This document shows, piece by piece, positions 1-6,301 of a stretch of 64,000 bases of DNA. The position numbers were made by a program, and so were the translations under genes. How positions within the stretch are numbered: the first letter of the stretch is position 1; every line of letters begins with the position of its first letter. Source of the stretch: G963668605 sp963793625 (GTDB taxonomy: Bacteria > Acidobacteriota > Terriglobia > Bryobacterales > Bryobacteraceae); NCBI GenBank assembly GCA_963793625.1, contig CAWCAT010000027.1, positions 1 through 64,000 of the forward strand, written 5' to 3'. The notes under the pieces were generated by a model that had not been told where the DNA came from, made no database searches, and saw nothing but the letters and a program-made list of their open reading frames with translations.

Positions 1-102
1 CGGCTTCGAGCGCTCGAAGGGCTCTCACCGCACTTCGCCAGTTTTGGCGCGAGGCTCATCGTAGTGGTCAAGACGTCAGCCGCTAGGTCTTTGACCGAGT
101 GA
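1..102 (+). CDS. C-terminal end of an unidentified protein (partial)
   Basis: The first frame is open from base 1 to a TGA at 100-102 and gives 33 residues, starting RLRALEGLSPHFASFGARL and ending in a hydrophobic IVVV stretch. The 5' part lies outside the window. The composition looks protein-like, but the piece is too short to assign a family. It is followed at once by the hairpin-rich repeat region, which fits the 3' end of a real gene. It could also be a chance open frame. Confidence 0.35.
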   Translation, partial: RLRALEGLSPHFASFGARLIVVVKTSAARSLTE

Positions 103-117
103 TGATGTTGTTTTCAT

Positions 118-205
118 GTGGGGCAGGATGGAATCCTGCGGCGGGTTGGCAACCCGCCCGGAGCGCCGGTTGCCAACCGGCGCGCAGCTTGACAAGCTGC
201 CCCAC
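118..205. repeat. Multi-hairpin palindromic element with terminal inverted repeats
   Basis: The element is bounded by perfect 9-bp inverted repeats, GTGGGGCAG (118-126) and CTGCCCCAC (197-205). Between them are four successive perfect hairpins with 3-nt loops: GCAGGAT/ATCCTGC, GGCGGGTT/AACCCGCC, GCGCCGGTT/AACCGGCGC and GCAGCTT/AAGCTGC. The outer stem shares bases with the first and last hairpins, so cloverleaf and four-hairpin folds compete. The right edge continues into CCACAAACG, which recurs at the right edge of the element near 56.4 kb. It resembles REP/MITE-like intergenic repeats; the short open frames across it are not believable genes. Confidence 0.75.
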
Positions 206-265
206 AAACGAACATATTCTCGCGGTCGCAGACCTAGTGCAGATAATGAATGGTTTGCTGACTTG

Positions 266-356
266 CGGGGGGCGGCTCCCCTGAGCCGTAATCCGACCTC
301 CAGGCCGGGTTTGGCCGGGTCAGGGGACCCGGCGCGGTCCAGGGGGACCGCCCCCC
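266..356. repeat. Second multi-hairpin inverted-repeat element
   Basis: The 18-bp arms at 266-283 (CGGGGGGCGGCTCCCCTG) and 339-356 are complementary except at two positions. Inside are a direct repeat GGCCGGGT-TT-GGCCGGGT and a perfect hairpin GCCGGGTC-agg(g)-GACCCGGC. Its layout (long outer stem enclosing smaller hairpins) matches the element at 118-205, but the sequence differs. It lies between that element and the lmo0937-family gene and could also act as a transcription stop for the latter. Confidence 0.55.
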
Positions 357-385
357 GTAAATCTCAGGATTATCGACGCAGTACG

Positions 386-535
386 CTAGAGAACCCGGCG
401 GCCCTGAATGACTCGGATGAGCACGACGACTACTGCGACAACCAGCAAGATGTGAATCATGCCGGACATCGTATAGGAGGTGACCATTCCCAGAGCCCAC
501 AACACCAGCAGAATTAAACAGATAGTCCAAAGCAT
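386..535 (-). CDS. lmo0937-family small membrane protein
   Basis: This is a 49-residue protein, MLWTICLILLVLWALGMVTS followed by a second hydrophobic helix and a basic tail (IRVIQGRRVL). The two short transmembrane helices and the MLWTI-LVLWALG start are typical of the lmo0937 family of tiny membrane proteins, often found with stress or envelope genes. A good ribosome-binding site, GAAGGAG, lies 10 nt before the ATG. A second start of the same kind with a very similar leader lies upstream at 707, so the two look like a tandem duplication. The function of the family is unknown. Confidence 0.8.
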   Translation of the reverse strand: MLWTICLILLVLWALGMVTSYTMSGMIHILLVVAVVVVLIRVIQGRRVL

Positions 536-596
536 ATTCTTAGATCTCCTTCAAGGAAATTCGTGCGCCCACGACGTTAGAGCTACCGATGGCCGG

Positions 597-1028
597 TCAC
601 ATAACCGTTAAATGAGGCGGAGTCTCACGGAGTGGCGTCTCCGAAGCGGAAATAACCGCGCCCAGCGCCCACAACACGAACAGGCCCGCAGTGAGGGTCC
701 AGAGCATGCCTATTCTTACGCTCCTTAGCGTTCGCGTTCGTGTTACACGCCACATCTCGAACCCCCCGAAAATCAACGAGAGAGCCAAAACACGCGGCCA
801 GGCAAACTCGAGCCCGCCGGGATGGAAATAAGCCAATCCCAGACAATATATGAGCCCGCCGATGAGGCCGCCCCCAAAACCATCGGCGAAAGCGCGTAGT
901 GCCGAAAGTGACAGCCCCGTTGAGCGACGCGGCGCCTCCGGTTGCGAATGTGTCAAGACACACGGGGGCACGCCACCCGGCGACTGTGACACCAACGATC
1001 TCTGCATGCTGGCTGGGTTTGTCCCCAT
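597..1028 (-). CDS. Hypothetical membrane protein ending in an lmo0937-like segment
   Basis: The open frame codes for up to 143 residues. The middle has two likely transmembrane helices (GFGGGLIGGLIYCLGLAYF and WPRVLALSLIFGGFEMW). The last 36 residues start at an internal ATG (705-707) and read MLWTLTAGLFVLWALGAVIS, closely resembling the start of the neighbouring lmo0937 protein. The internal ATG has its own AAGGAG about 13 nt upstream, within a leader (AAGGAGCG-TAAGAATA) that parallels the leader of the neighbour. The tail may therefore be a separate, truncated lmo0937 gene (597-707) fused by read-through. The start of the longer frame is uncertain. Confidence 0.5.
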   Translation of the reverse strand: MGTNPASMQRSLVSQSPGGVPPCVLTHSQPEAPRRSTGLSLSALRAFADGFGGGLIGGLIYCLGLAYFHPGGLEFAWPRVLALSLIFGGFEMWRVTRTRTLRSVRIGMLWTLTAGLFVLWALGAVISASETPLRETPPHLTVM

Positions 1029-1063
1029 GTCCGTTGCCCTTATGCAATCGCGACTCCGCGCGC

Positions 1064-1360
1064 TCAGGGCTGCGCTGTGCGTGGCGTCTCTCGTCCGATC
1101 ACTTCAGCTACCTCTTTGGCCCGATCCCGCAATTCGGCTCCGCGGGTGAGGACGTAGTCTTCTGCCGCGGCAGCCTTGTCCTTCATCCAGTCCTCCCCGT
1201 CTTTGACCTTGCGGCTGATCAGGCTGCGCGTTGCAGCTCCGCTGAGAGGGGCAAGCAGAAGCGCCAAAGCGACGCCAGCTCCGAGCCCGCTCAGGAAAAA
1301 TGGTAGTGCAGAACTTCTACAGTTACAGTCGTTCAGTTTAGCCGTCTCCATATTTGTCAC
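1064..1360 (-). CDS. YtxH-domain protein
   Basis: The 98-residue product has an N-terminal hydrophobic helix (about residues 18-40, FFLSGLGAGVALALLLAPLSG) followed by basic and charged amphipathic sequence (VKDGEDWMKDKAAAAEDYV) predicted to be helical. The glycine-rich helix ending in APxSG followed by a charged tail is the hallmark of YtxH-like envelope/stress proteins. It is co-oriented with the small lmo0937-type genes downstream, suggesting a stress-related cluster. The molecular role is unknown. Confidence 0.75.
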   Translation of the reverse strand: MTNMETAKLNDCNCRSSALPFFLSGLGAGVALALLLAPLSGAATRSLISRKVKDGEDWMKDKAAAAEDYVLTRGAELRDRAKEVAEVIGRETPRTAQP

Positions 1361-1538
1361 CGATCCCTCCCTATCTGAAAGAGCATTTCAGAGCCCACAT
1401 TGCGCAGCGCGGCTTTGGGGCAGTGCAAGGCGCACCTTGGTGCACTGCTCGCTGACTTCAAACAAACGTGACAACGCGGAAGCTTGGGGAGCTCTCACAA
1501 GAACCGAGGACCATATCTGGTCACTTGACCATTTGAGG
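1361..1538. other. Intergenic region upstream of the YtxH gene
   Basis: No gene is visible here. It should hold the promoter of the YtxH gene, and its right part carries one copy of the GACC...GGTC motif listed separately. A weak CG-rich stretch with GTGCAAGG/CCTTGGTGCAC (1423-1444) can form a hairpin. Confidence 0.4.
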
Positions 1539-1540
1539 TC
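1509..1540. promoter_or_regulatory. GACC...GGTC motif, copy C
   Basis: The 32-bp stretch contains TGGTCA-CT-TGACCA, a near-perfect palindrome, flanked by outer GACC and GGTC. Read on the opposite strand, it matches the right ends of the two long repeats at 2921-2953 and 3481-3512 (GACCTCAAA...GTCAAGTGACC..ATA.GGTC). It overlaps the last two bases of the frameshifted gene next door. A protein-binding site or repeat boundary is likely, but the role is not known. Confidence 0.5.
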
Positions 1541-2450
1541 AACGTTCGCGTGAGACTTTGATATCGCCGGGCGTGCGCCCTGCTTCCAGTTTGGAGACGG
1601 CTGACGAACCGGTCTGAAACTCGCGGCACTTGCTGTAAATGACTTCCTGTTCGATATGCAGCACTTTCAGCAGTCCCAGACGGGCCGAGGCGAATACCTG
1701 CACGCGCAGCGGCAGCCAAACCTCGTCATTCACCCGGGTCTGCTCAAAGGCCGCGCGCGAGCCCTTGGCCAGGCGGACCAGAAACAGTCCCACCGAGATG
1801 GTGTCGACCACTTCCACCTCCACTTTCACCAAGTGGTAGTCCTGCTTGTCCACCCAAAGCTTGCCCTGGAGGTGCGCAAGCACTTTCGCCGTGCGGGACC
1901 GGGGCTGGTATCCCTGGCGCGGTGTGGCTTCGATCACATACGACGCTATCGCCATCCCGCTTCTCTTCCCCGGTAAGACGGAAGTCAAAAGCCTCCGGCA
2001 ACTCGTGCCAGGCCTCGCGTTGCCACTCGGGACGGCGCTCGTATTCGGTCAGGCGAAGAGCCCGCTGCGTCGCAGTCTCTTTCCGGCGCTCGGCAGTGCT
2101 CTTTGCGAGTTTCTCCTGCTCTTTCTTCTCATCGCCGGGCAGCAACGGGCGGTCGTCGCGCCCAGCCAGCCGCCGGTAAGGCGAGCCTTCCAGCAGCATG
2201 ACGTCGTAGCTCTTCACTTCCTTGGATTTCAACTGTCCCTGGGGGTCCAAGCGGCGCGCGTCCACCCGCTCCGAAAACCCATAGTTGCGGGCCACTTTCC
2301 AGTTGCGCTCGTCGGCTGCCACGGCGCGGCGGATGATCTCGCGCGCGTCCACCTCGGCCGCAATGCCGTCGCCGAAGCGAGGCCCAGCAGCAACGCGCGC
2401 GCGGTAACCCAGACGCAGGGACGAGATAGTCAATTTCTTCCGGCTCCTCA
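1539..2450 (-). pseudogene. Frameshifted acidobacterial exported protein of unknown function
   Basis: Two overlapping frames make one protein. The N-terminal part carries DAREIIRRAVAADERNWKV, NYGFSERVDARRLD and EVKSYDVMLLEGSPYRRLAG; the C-terminal part carries YVIEATPRQGYQPRSRTAKV, GKLWVDKQDYHLVKVEVEVV and LGLLKVLHIEQEVIYSKCREF. I recognise the pattern as a roughly 300-residue family common in acidobacteria that resembles outer-membrane lipoprotein-sorting proteins. One extra base near 1940 breaks the frame between DGDSV and YVIEA. A second break near 2360 separates a signal-peptide-like ARALLLGLASATAL from the mature part. No good start codon remains. It is either decayed or affected by sequence errors. 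Confidence 0.6.
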
Positions 2451-2584
2451 ACAGTAAAAAGGAGCAATCCGTTGCCCAATCGTCAAGGCGCGAGAAAGCC
2501 CTTTCTGGAAATCCCGGCGTGGCCTGCTCTGTCGCCTCAAGCTCCCCAAGTTCGACGCTCGGGTGTAGCGCAGACGCCAAATCC

Positions 2585-2975
2585 GCATTTGGCCACTCGT
2601 GTGCAAGTCCTTTTGCAGGCATCTACTAAACTGATCGCAAGTCACGAGTATGAAGTCGGGATCGAGCGGTCGGGAGAGGGGGAGTAGAGCCGGCTTTCTG
2701 GTCTGCAGTGTGGAAAGCCGAATGCCTTATTCGGAGGGAACGACGGTGGGGCTTGCCCGGAGGGACAGGCCCCTGCCTCGTTGCCGCATTTGGAAGCGCC
2801 TTTTCGTCTGGCGGCGCTCCGGATGTATCCTCTTGACCCTCTGCGGCCATGTCGAGCGGAGGAGCCGCGTCACGTAGGCAGAAACGTGGGGCGAACATCT
2901 CGCCAAGTACGACTGCCCCCGACCTCAAAGTGGCCAATTGACCGAATATGGTCACATTCGTGCCGACCGGGCTTC
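2585..2975. repeat. Degenerate direct repeat, copy A
   Basis: This stretch is related, at roughly three bases in four by eye, to 3168-3530. Shared blocks include TTTGGCCACT, GGCATCTACT, CCCCTGCCTCGTTGCCGC, ACGTGGGGCGAACATC and CGCCAAGTACGACTGCCCC, ending in the GACC...GGTC motif. Reading frames across the two copies are not conserved in length, so I treat it as a non-coding duplication or the relic of an old gene or element rather than as genes. It begins at the edge of the frameshifted gene to the left. Confidence 0.6.
2921..2953. promoter_or_regulatory. GACC...GGTC motif, copy A
   Basis: GACCTCAAAGTGGCCAATTG runs into ACCGAATATGGTC at the right end of repeat copy A. The TGACC-gaata-(T)GGTCA part is an inverted repeat. 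It matches copies B and C. Confidence 0.45.
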
Positions 2976-3167
2976 GGCCCACACTCAAAACAAGTCGGTG
3001 CGGTCCGTGCAGTGGGAGGTCATGCTGCAACGCCCGCCGACCGAAATCACCCCCTGCACGTCAATCTCAAATCCGTATTCGCCGCCCATGCTCTCACTGA
3101 AGTAGAAAGAGAATACTATGATCCGCCCGGAACCATCTTGAGCAGCGTTGCCGCCAGCCCTGCGTTT

Positions 3168-3530
3168 GGCCACTGGAATGCAGTTTCTATTGCGGGCATC
3201 TACTCCAAACCGACTGCGAGTCACGTGCGTGAAGCCGGGATCCAGCGTCGGATAAAGGGGTAGAGTCAGCTTTCCGGCCCGCAACCGAAAAAGCCGCGCG
3301 CCCGATTCGGCGGGAACGAGGTAGGTATCTGTCCGGAGGGGCCAGACCCCTGCCTCGTTGCCGCTTGAAGAAGCGTCTATTCGTCGAGAAGCGCCCAGAT
3401 GTCTCCCATAACCTCCGCGGCCAAATCGCGTGATATAGACAGAGACGTGGGGCGAACATCCCGCCAAGTACGACTGCCCCGACCTCAAACCGTCAAGTGA
3501 CCGAATACGGTCGAATTCGTGGCAGGGCAC
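3168..3530. repeat. Degenerate direct repeat, copy B
   Basis: This is the second copy of the repeat at 2585-2975, in the same orientation. On the minus strand the copy contains a 181-codon open frame (2985-3530) with protein-like stretches such as LFRLRAGKLTLPLYPTLDPG. The corresponding frame in copy A is broken by stops, so the open frame may be a relic. The DNA between the copies (about 2976-3167) holds no supported gene. Confidence 0.6.
3481..3512. promoter_or_regulatory. GACC...GGTC motif, copy B
   Basis: GACCTCAAACCGTCAAGTGA followed by CCGAATACGGTC. The GACCG-AATA-CGGTC part is a perfect inverted repeat. It is the best conserved of the three copies and lies at the right end of repeat copy B. 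Confidence 0.45.
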
Positions 3531-3575
3531 CGCTACTTCAAATAATGGAACTTTACAGCCTATTGGCTGGCTCCG

Positions 3576-4250
3576 TTAGTGAGCGGGATATGCCGGCGTA
3601 TAAGCCGGAACGGATGCGCCGTGCGAGCGCACAGGCTTCCACTGCTTTCGCAGGCGGCTGCCCAGCAGCCACTTGGCCCGGTGCAAACGCGTCTTGGCAC
3701 ACGGCTCGCTGATTTCGAGCAATACGGCCACTTCGGCTGTGCTTAACTCCTGGACGACGCGTAAGGAGAACACGGTGCGATAGGGCTCCGGCAGCGCCCG
3801 CACGGCCGCTTCCAACGTTTCGAGCGTTTGTTTTGCCTGCATCTGCCGCTCGGGATCGCGCTCCACCGAAACGACGGTTTCGAGCGGATCGTAGTCGTAG
3901 GATCTGGTCTTCAGTTCATGCAAGTGCGTCCGGTTGCGCAGTCGAGACATAGCGGCGTGAATGGCGATCCGCGTTAGCCAGGTGCTGAAACTGGACCGGC
4001 CCGCGAACTGCTCGATGGAGCGGAATGCCCTGTAGTGAGCTTCCTGGATCACCTCGTCCACATCGGCCTCGTTGGAGAGGACGCGGCGCGCCACCCGGCG
4101 CAACTGCGGATTGTGGCGGTGCATGAGCACCTCATACAGCGCGGTCTCCCCGGCGCGCACGCGCTCCAGGACCACCTCGTCGGGCGCGTCCCCGCCCCAG
4201 CGGGAGGGTGCTTCGGCAGCGCTGGTTAGTGTTTCAACCGGGCTCATCAT
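3576..4250 (-). CDS. ECF-type RNA polymerase sigma factor
   Basis: The 224-residue protein has sigma region 2 (about residues 35-105: ALYEVLMHRHNPQLRRVARR, DVDEVIQEAHYRAFRSIEQF, STWLTRIAIHAAMSRLR) and sigma region 4 (about 145-200: ALPEPYRTVFSLRVVQELST followed by the HTH AEVAVLLEISEPCAKTRLHR). It would redirect RNA polymerase to a small regulon in the cytoplasm. The length is usual for an ECF factor. No anti-sigma gene is adjacent on this strand. The start codon overlaps the stop of the 66-codon frame upstream by 4 bases, suggesting translational coupling if that frame is real. Confidence 0.92.
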   Translation of the reverse strand: MMSPVETLTSAAEAPSRWGGDAPDEVVLERVRAGETALYEVLMHRHNPQLRRVARRVLSNEADVDEVIQEAHYRAFRSIEQFAGRSSFSTWLTRIAIHAAMSRLRNRTHLHELKTRSYDYDPLETVVSVERDPERQMQAKQTLETLEAAVRALPEPYRTVFSLRVVQELSTAEVAVLLEISEPCAKTRLHRAKWLLGSRLRKQWKPVRSHGASVPAYTPAYPAH

Positions 4251-4447
4251 ACGTCGCTCCTCGTCTCGATCCAGCGCTTCTCAAACTCGGTAAAGCCACT
4301 CGCCGAGGAGGAAAGCATAATGGCGCGAACCGCCATCGCCGCGGCCGGACACGAGAGCTGGGCGGACAGTGGCAATCCATTGAATCTACTTTGCGCGCCG
4401 ACGCTACCTGGAAGGCACAACACCCAGATGATTTCGGCGGCCAGCAT
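4247..4447 (-). CDS. Small ORF overlapping the sigma-factor start
   Basis: This 66-codon frame ends in ATGA overlap with the sigma gene. It starts MLAAEIIWVLCLPGSVGAQS, which is hydrophobic and ends in an AxA-like position, and closes with FTEFEKRWIETRSDV. It may be a leader peptide or small exported protein. I do not recognise a family, and it could be spurious. Confidence 0.3.
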   Translation of the reverse strand: MLAAEIIWVLCLPGSVGAQSRFNGLPLSAQLSCPAAAMAVRAIMLSSSASGFTEFEKRWIETRSDV

Positions 4448-4465
4448 GGCCGCCGCCTCGTGTTT

Positions 4466-4498
4466 GGCCCTCTGACTAGAGCAGAGGGCCTTTCCTTT
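4466..4498 (+). terminator. Rho-independent-type terminator left of the IS genes
   Basis: Perfect 9-bp arms GGCCCTCTG (4466-4474) and CAGAGGGCC (4482-4490) with a 7-nt loop are followed by TTTCCTTT. It would stop plus-strand transcription entering the transposase genes from outside, as is common at IS ends. Confidence 0.65.
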
Positions 4499-4549
4499 GT
4501 GTATCCACTTCCAAGCTCCAGCTCAAACAGCTCCTTGTGTTTTTGTTTA

Positions 4550-4567
4550 ACTAGTTATATAACTAGT
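4550..4567. promoter_or_regulatory. 18-bp perfect palindrome before the AbrB-like gene
   Basis: ACTAGTTATATAACTAGT is a perfect 9+9 palindrome in AT-rich DNA, only 3 nt before the AAGGAGGAG ribosome-binding site (4571-4579) of the AbrB-like gene. The position suits an operator, perhaps bound by the product of that gene for autorepression. This is inference from position and symmetry only. Confidence 0.55.
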
Positions 4568-4580
4568 CCAAGGAGGAGCC

Positions 4581-4787
4581 ATGGGTTTCCCCACCAAAGT
4601 CCAGCTCATCAAACGCAAGGACAGCGAGCAGTGGTACATTAACTTCCCGTCGGCCATCGCCCAAGCCATGGAGTTCGAGCGCGGCGAGGTCGTTGAATGG
4701 ATCATCCAGGACAAGTCTCAGCTTGCCCTTCGCCGCCGCAACGTCCCCGCTTCAACGCAAAAAAAAACGAGTCGCGGGAAGGATTGA
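4581..4787 (+). CDS. AbrB/SpoVT-like DNA-binding protein of the IS
   Basis: The 68-residue product (PTKVQLIKRKDSEQWYINFP, then AIAQAMEFERGEVVEWIIQD and a basic tail) has the swapped-hairpin pattern of SpoVT/AbrB DNA-binding domains: a short KVQ/W-Y-I-N-F-P strand, a small helix, and GxxVxW closing strands. A strong AAGGAGGAG lies before the ATG. Its TGA overlaps the ATG of the transposase by one base (TGATG), so the two are translated together. The likely role is regulation of transposase expression through the palindrome immediately upstream. The family assignment comes from the pattern, so it is moderately sure. Confidence 0.7.
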   Translation: MGFPTKVQLIKRKDSEQWYINFPSAIAQAMEFERGEVVEWIIQDKSQLALRRRNVPASTQKKTSRGKD

Positions 4788-6235
4788 TGTCCGCCTGGCA
4801 GGCCTTGTTCGATACGGCCCGTCCGGCCTTTGCCCAGCAGCGCACCTTCGACCGCGCTCGCGGACTCGCTTTGTCTGCTCTGGCGTGTCTGGGCCGGCGC
4901 ACCTTGTCGGGGTTGCTGTGCGCCTCCGGCCAGCAGTTTCACGACTGGTCCGCGGCCTATCGTCTGTTTGAGAAACAGCGCCTGGATCCCGCGCCACTTT
5001 GGAACTGCGTCCAGAACCAGGTCTTTGCCCTGTTGCCGGACTCAGCGCCGGTGGTCGCGCTGATCGACGATACCCTGCGCCGCAAACGCGGCAAACACGT
5101 TCACGGCACTTCCTGGCGGCGCGATCCCCTCGGCCCGCCGTTCGCCGATAACTTCATTTGGGCCAGCCGATTCCTGCAACTCTCGATCGCATTGCCTGCG
5201 CACTCTGAGCAAGAGGCTTCGCCAGCCCGCGCCATTCCCGTCGACCTCCAGCACGCGCCTTCTCCGCGCAAACCCTCCAAGCGCGCGCCAGAAGAAGTTT
5301 GGGATGCTTGGCGCGCAGCCTCTGCGCTTGCCACAGTCAGTTCGCTGGGCGCCCAACGCATTGCCGCACTGCGTGTCGCACTGGATGCAAGCCCGGGCGG
5401 TACGCAACGCCAGTTGCTGGTGTGCGCCGACGCCACCTTCACCTGCCATGCCGTGTTCCAAGGCCTGCCGGAACGTACGACGCTGATCGGCCGCATCCGC
5501 AAAGATGCACGCCTGTATGCATTGCCGACGCCGGAGGAAGAAAACCATGGCCGCGGCCGCCGCCGTTGCTACGGCCAACGCCTGCCCACCCCGGAGCAAT
5601 ACCGTCAGGACGACTCAGTCCCTTGGCAAACAGTTCGCGCCTGCGCCGCTGGCAACACTTATGACTTCGAGATCAAAACCATCGCGCCGCTGCGCTGGCA
5701 GCATGCCGGCGGCGATCGCCAACTGCTATTGCTGATCGTCCGGCCGGTTGCCTATCGCCTCAAACAAGGCGCCGATCTGAATTACCGCAAGCCCGCTTAC
5801 CTGATCTGCACGGACCCCGCGCTCACCCCGCAGCAGATCCTGCAATCTTATCTCTGGCGCTGGGAAATCGAGGTCAACTTCCGCGACGAGAAGACCCTGC
5901 TCGGCTTCGGCGAACCCCAGGTCCGCACCGAAGCCGCGGTCCGCACCACGGCTGCTTTTTTTGTTTTCGTCTATGCGCTTCTACTGTTAGCCCTACAGCA
6001 TTGCCAATTCGTCCACACGCCCTTGCCGCCGCCCCGCTGGCAGCGCAGAAAACCGAAACGCCCGCTGCAACGCGTCTCCACACCGCAAGCACTCTCGCTG
6101 TTTCGCGCCTGCTTGTGGTCAACCGCACTTGGTCTAACTAATAAAAACGGCTTCGCTATGGCCGACAGGACCACAACGAAGCCTTCGCAAATCGAATTTA
6201 CCTTGAAATCAGCCGTCCTGTACGCGACAGGATAG
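4787..6235 (+). CDS. DDE transposase, IS4 superfamily (IS701-like)
   Basis: The start at 4787 (MSAWQALFDTARPAFAQQRT) gives 482 residues; a longer frame from 4697 runs through the AbrB-like gene and is not needed. The acidic triad is visible: VVALIDDTLRRKRG, LVCADATF and the YREK block YLWRWEIEVNFRDEK, which matches Y-x2-R-x3-E-x6-K of the IS4 superfamily. The protein cuts and joins DNA to move the element. It is complete and uninterrupted. The tail is basic (WQRRKPKRP). IS701 affiliation is suggested by the overall layout, but other IS4-group families remain possible. Confidence 0.88.
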   Translation: MSAWQALFDTARPAFAQQRTFDRARGLALSALACLGRRTLSGLLCASGQQFHDWSAAYRLFEKQRLDPAPLWNCVQNQVFALLPDSAPVVALIDDTLRRKRGKHVHGTSWRRDPLGPPFADNFIWASRFLQLSIALPAHSEQEASPARAIPVDLQHAPSPRKPSKRAPEEVWDAWRAASALATVSSLGAQRIAALRVALDASPGGTQRQLLVCADATFTCHAVFQGLPERTTLIGRIRKDARLYALPTPEEENHGRGRRRCYGQRLPTPEQYRQDDSVPWQTVRACAAGNTYDFEIKTIAPLRWQHAGGDRQLLLLIVRPVAYRLKQGADLNYRKPAYLICTDPALTPQQILQSYLWRWEIEVNFRDEKTLLGFGEPQVRTEAAVRTTAAFFVFVYALLLLALQHCQFVHTPLPPPRWQRRKPKRPLQRVSTPQALSLFRACLWSTALGLTNKNGFAMADRTTTKPSQIEFTLKSAVLYATG

Positions 6236-6247
6236 CCAAACACGAAG

Positions 6248-6280
6248 AAAGCCGTCGGGGCGATTACCCCGACGGCTTTT
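6248..6280. terminator. Bidirectional terminator between the IS and the TonB receptor
   Basis: AAAGCCGTCGGGG (6248-6260), loop CGATTA, CCCCGACGGCTTT (6267-6279) plus T. The 13-bp perfect stem has A- and T-runs on both sides, so it can stop the transposase (plus) and the receptor gene (minus). Confidence 0.9.
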
Positions 6281-6301
6281 CTATTCAACCTACTTCACTA
6301 A

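Larger units (their letters stand above)
4460..6280 (+). mobile_element. IS4-superfamily insertion element with AbrB-like accessory gene
   Basis: The element carries an AbrB-like gene and a full-length DDE transposase, overlapping by one base, with a strong terminator at each side (4466-4498 and 6248-6280). The outer limits are approximate: GGCCTTTCCTTTGTGTATCC at 4487-4506 and the complement of 6233-6256 (GGCTTTCTTCGTGTTTGGC and so on) are loosely similar and may be degraded terminal inverted repeats. I could not see a target duplication. Both genes are intact, so it could be active. Confidence 0.6.

Noticed and set aside
99..517. Short open frames across the first 500 bp
   Set aside because: They run through palindromic repeats; the 49-residue lmo0937 gene on the minus strand explains the coding signal at 386-535.
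2985..3530. 181-codon open frame in repeat copy B
   Set aside because: The equivalent frame in copy A is interrupted and no family is recognised, so I kept it as a possible relic rather than a gene.
4697..4786. N-terminal extension of the transposase
   Set aside because: It overlaps the AbrB-like gene out of frame and lacks transposase similarity; the ATG at 4787 with TGATG coupling is better.
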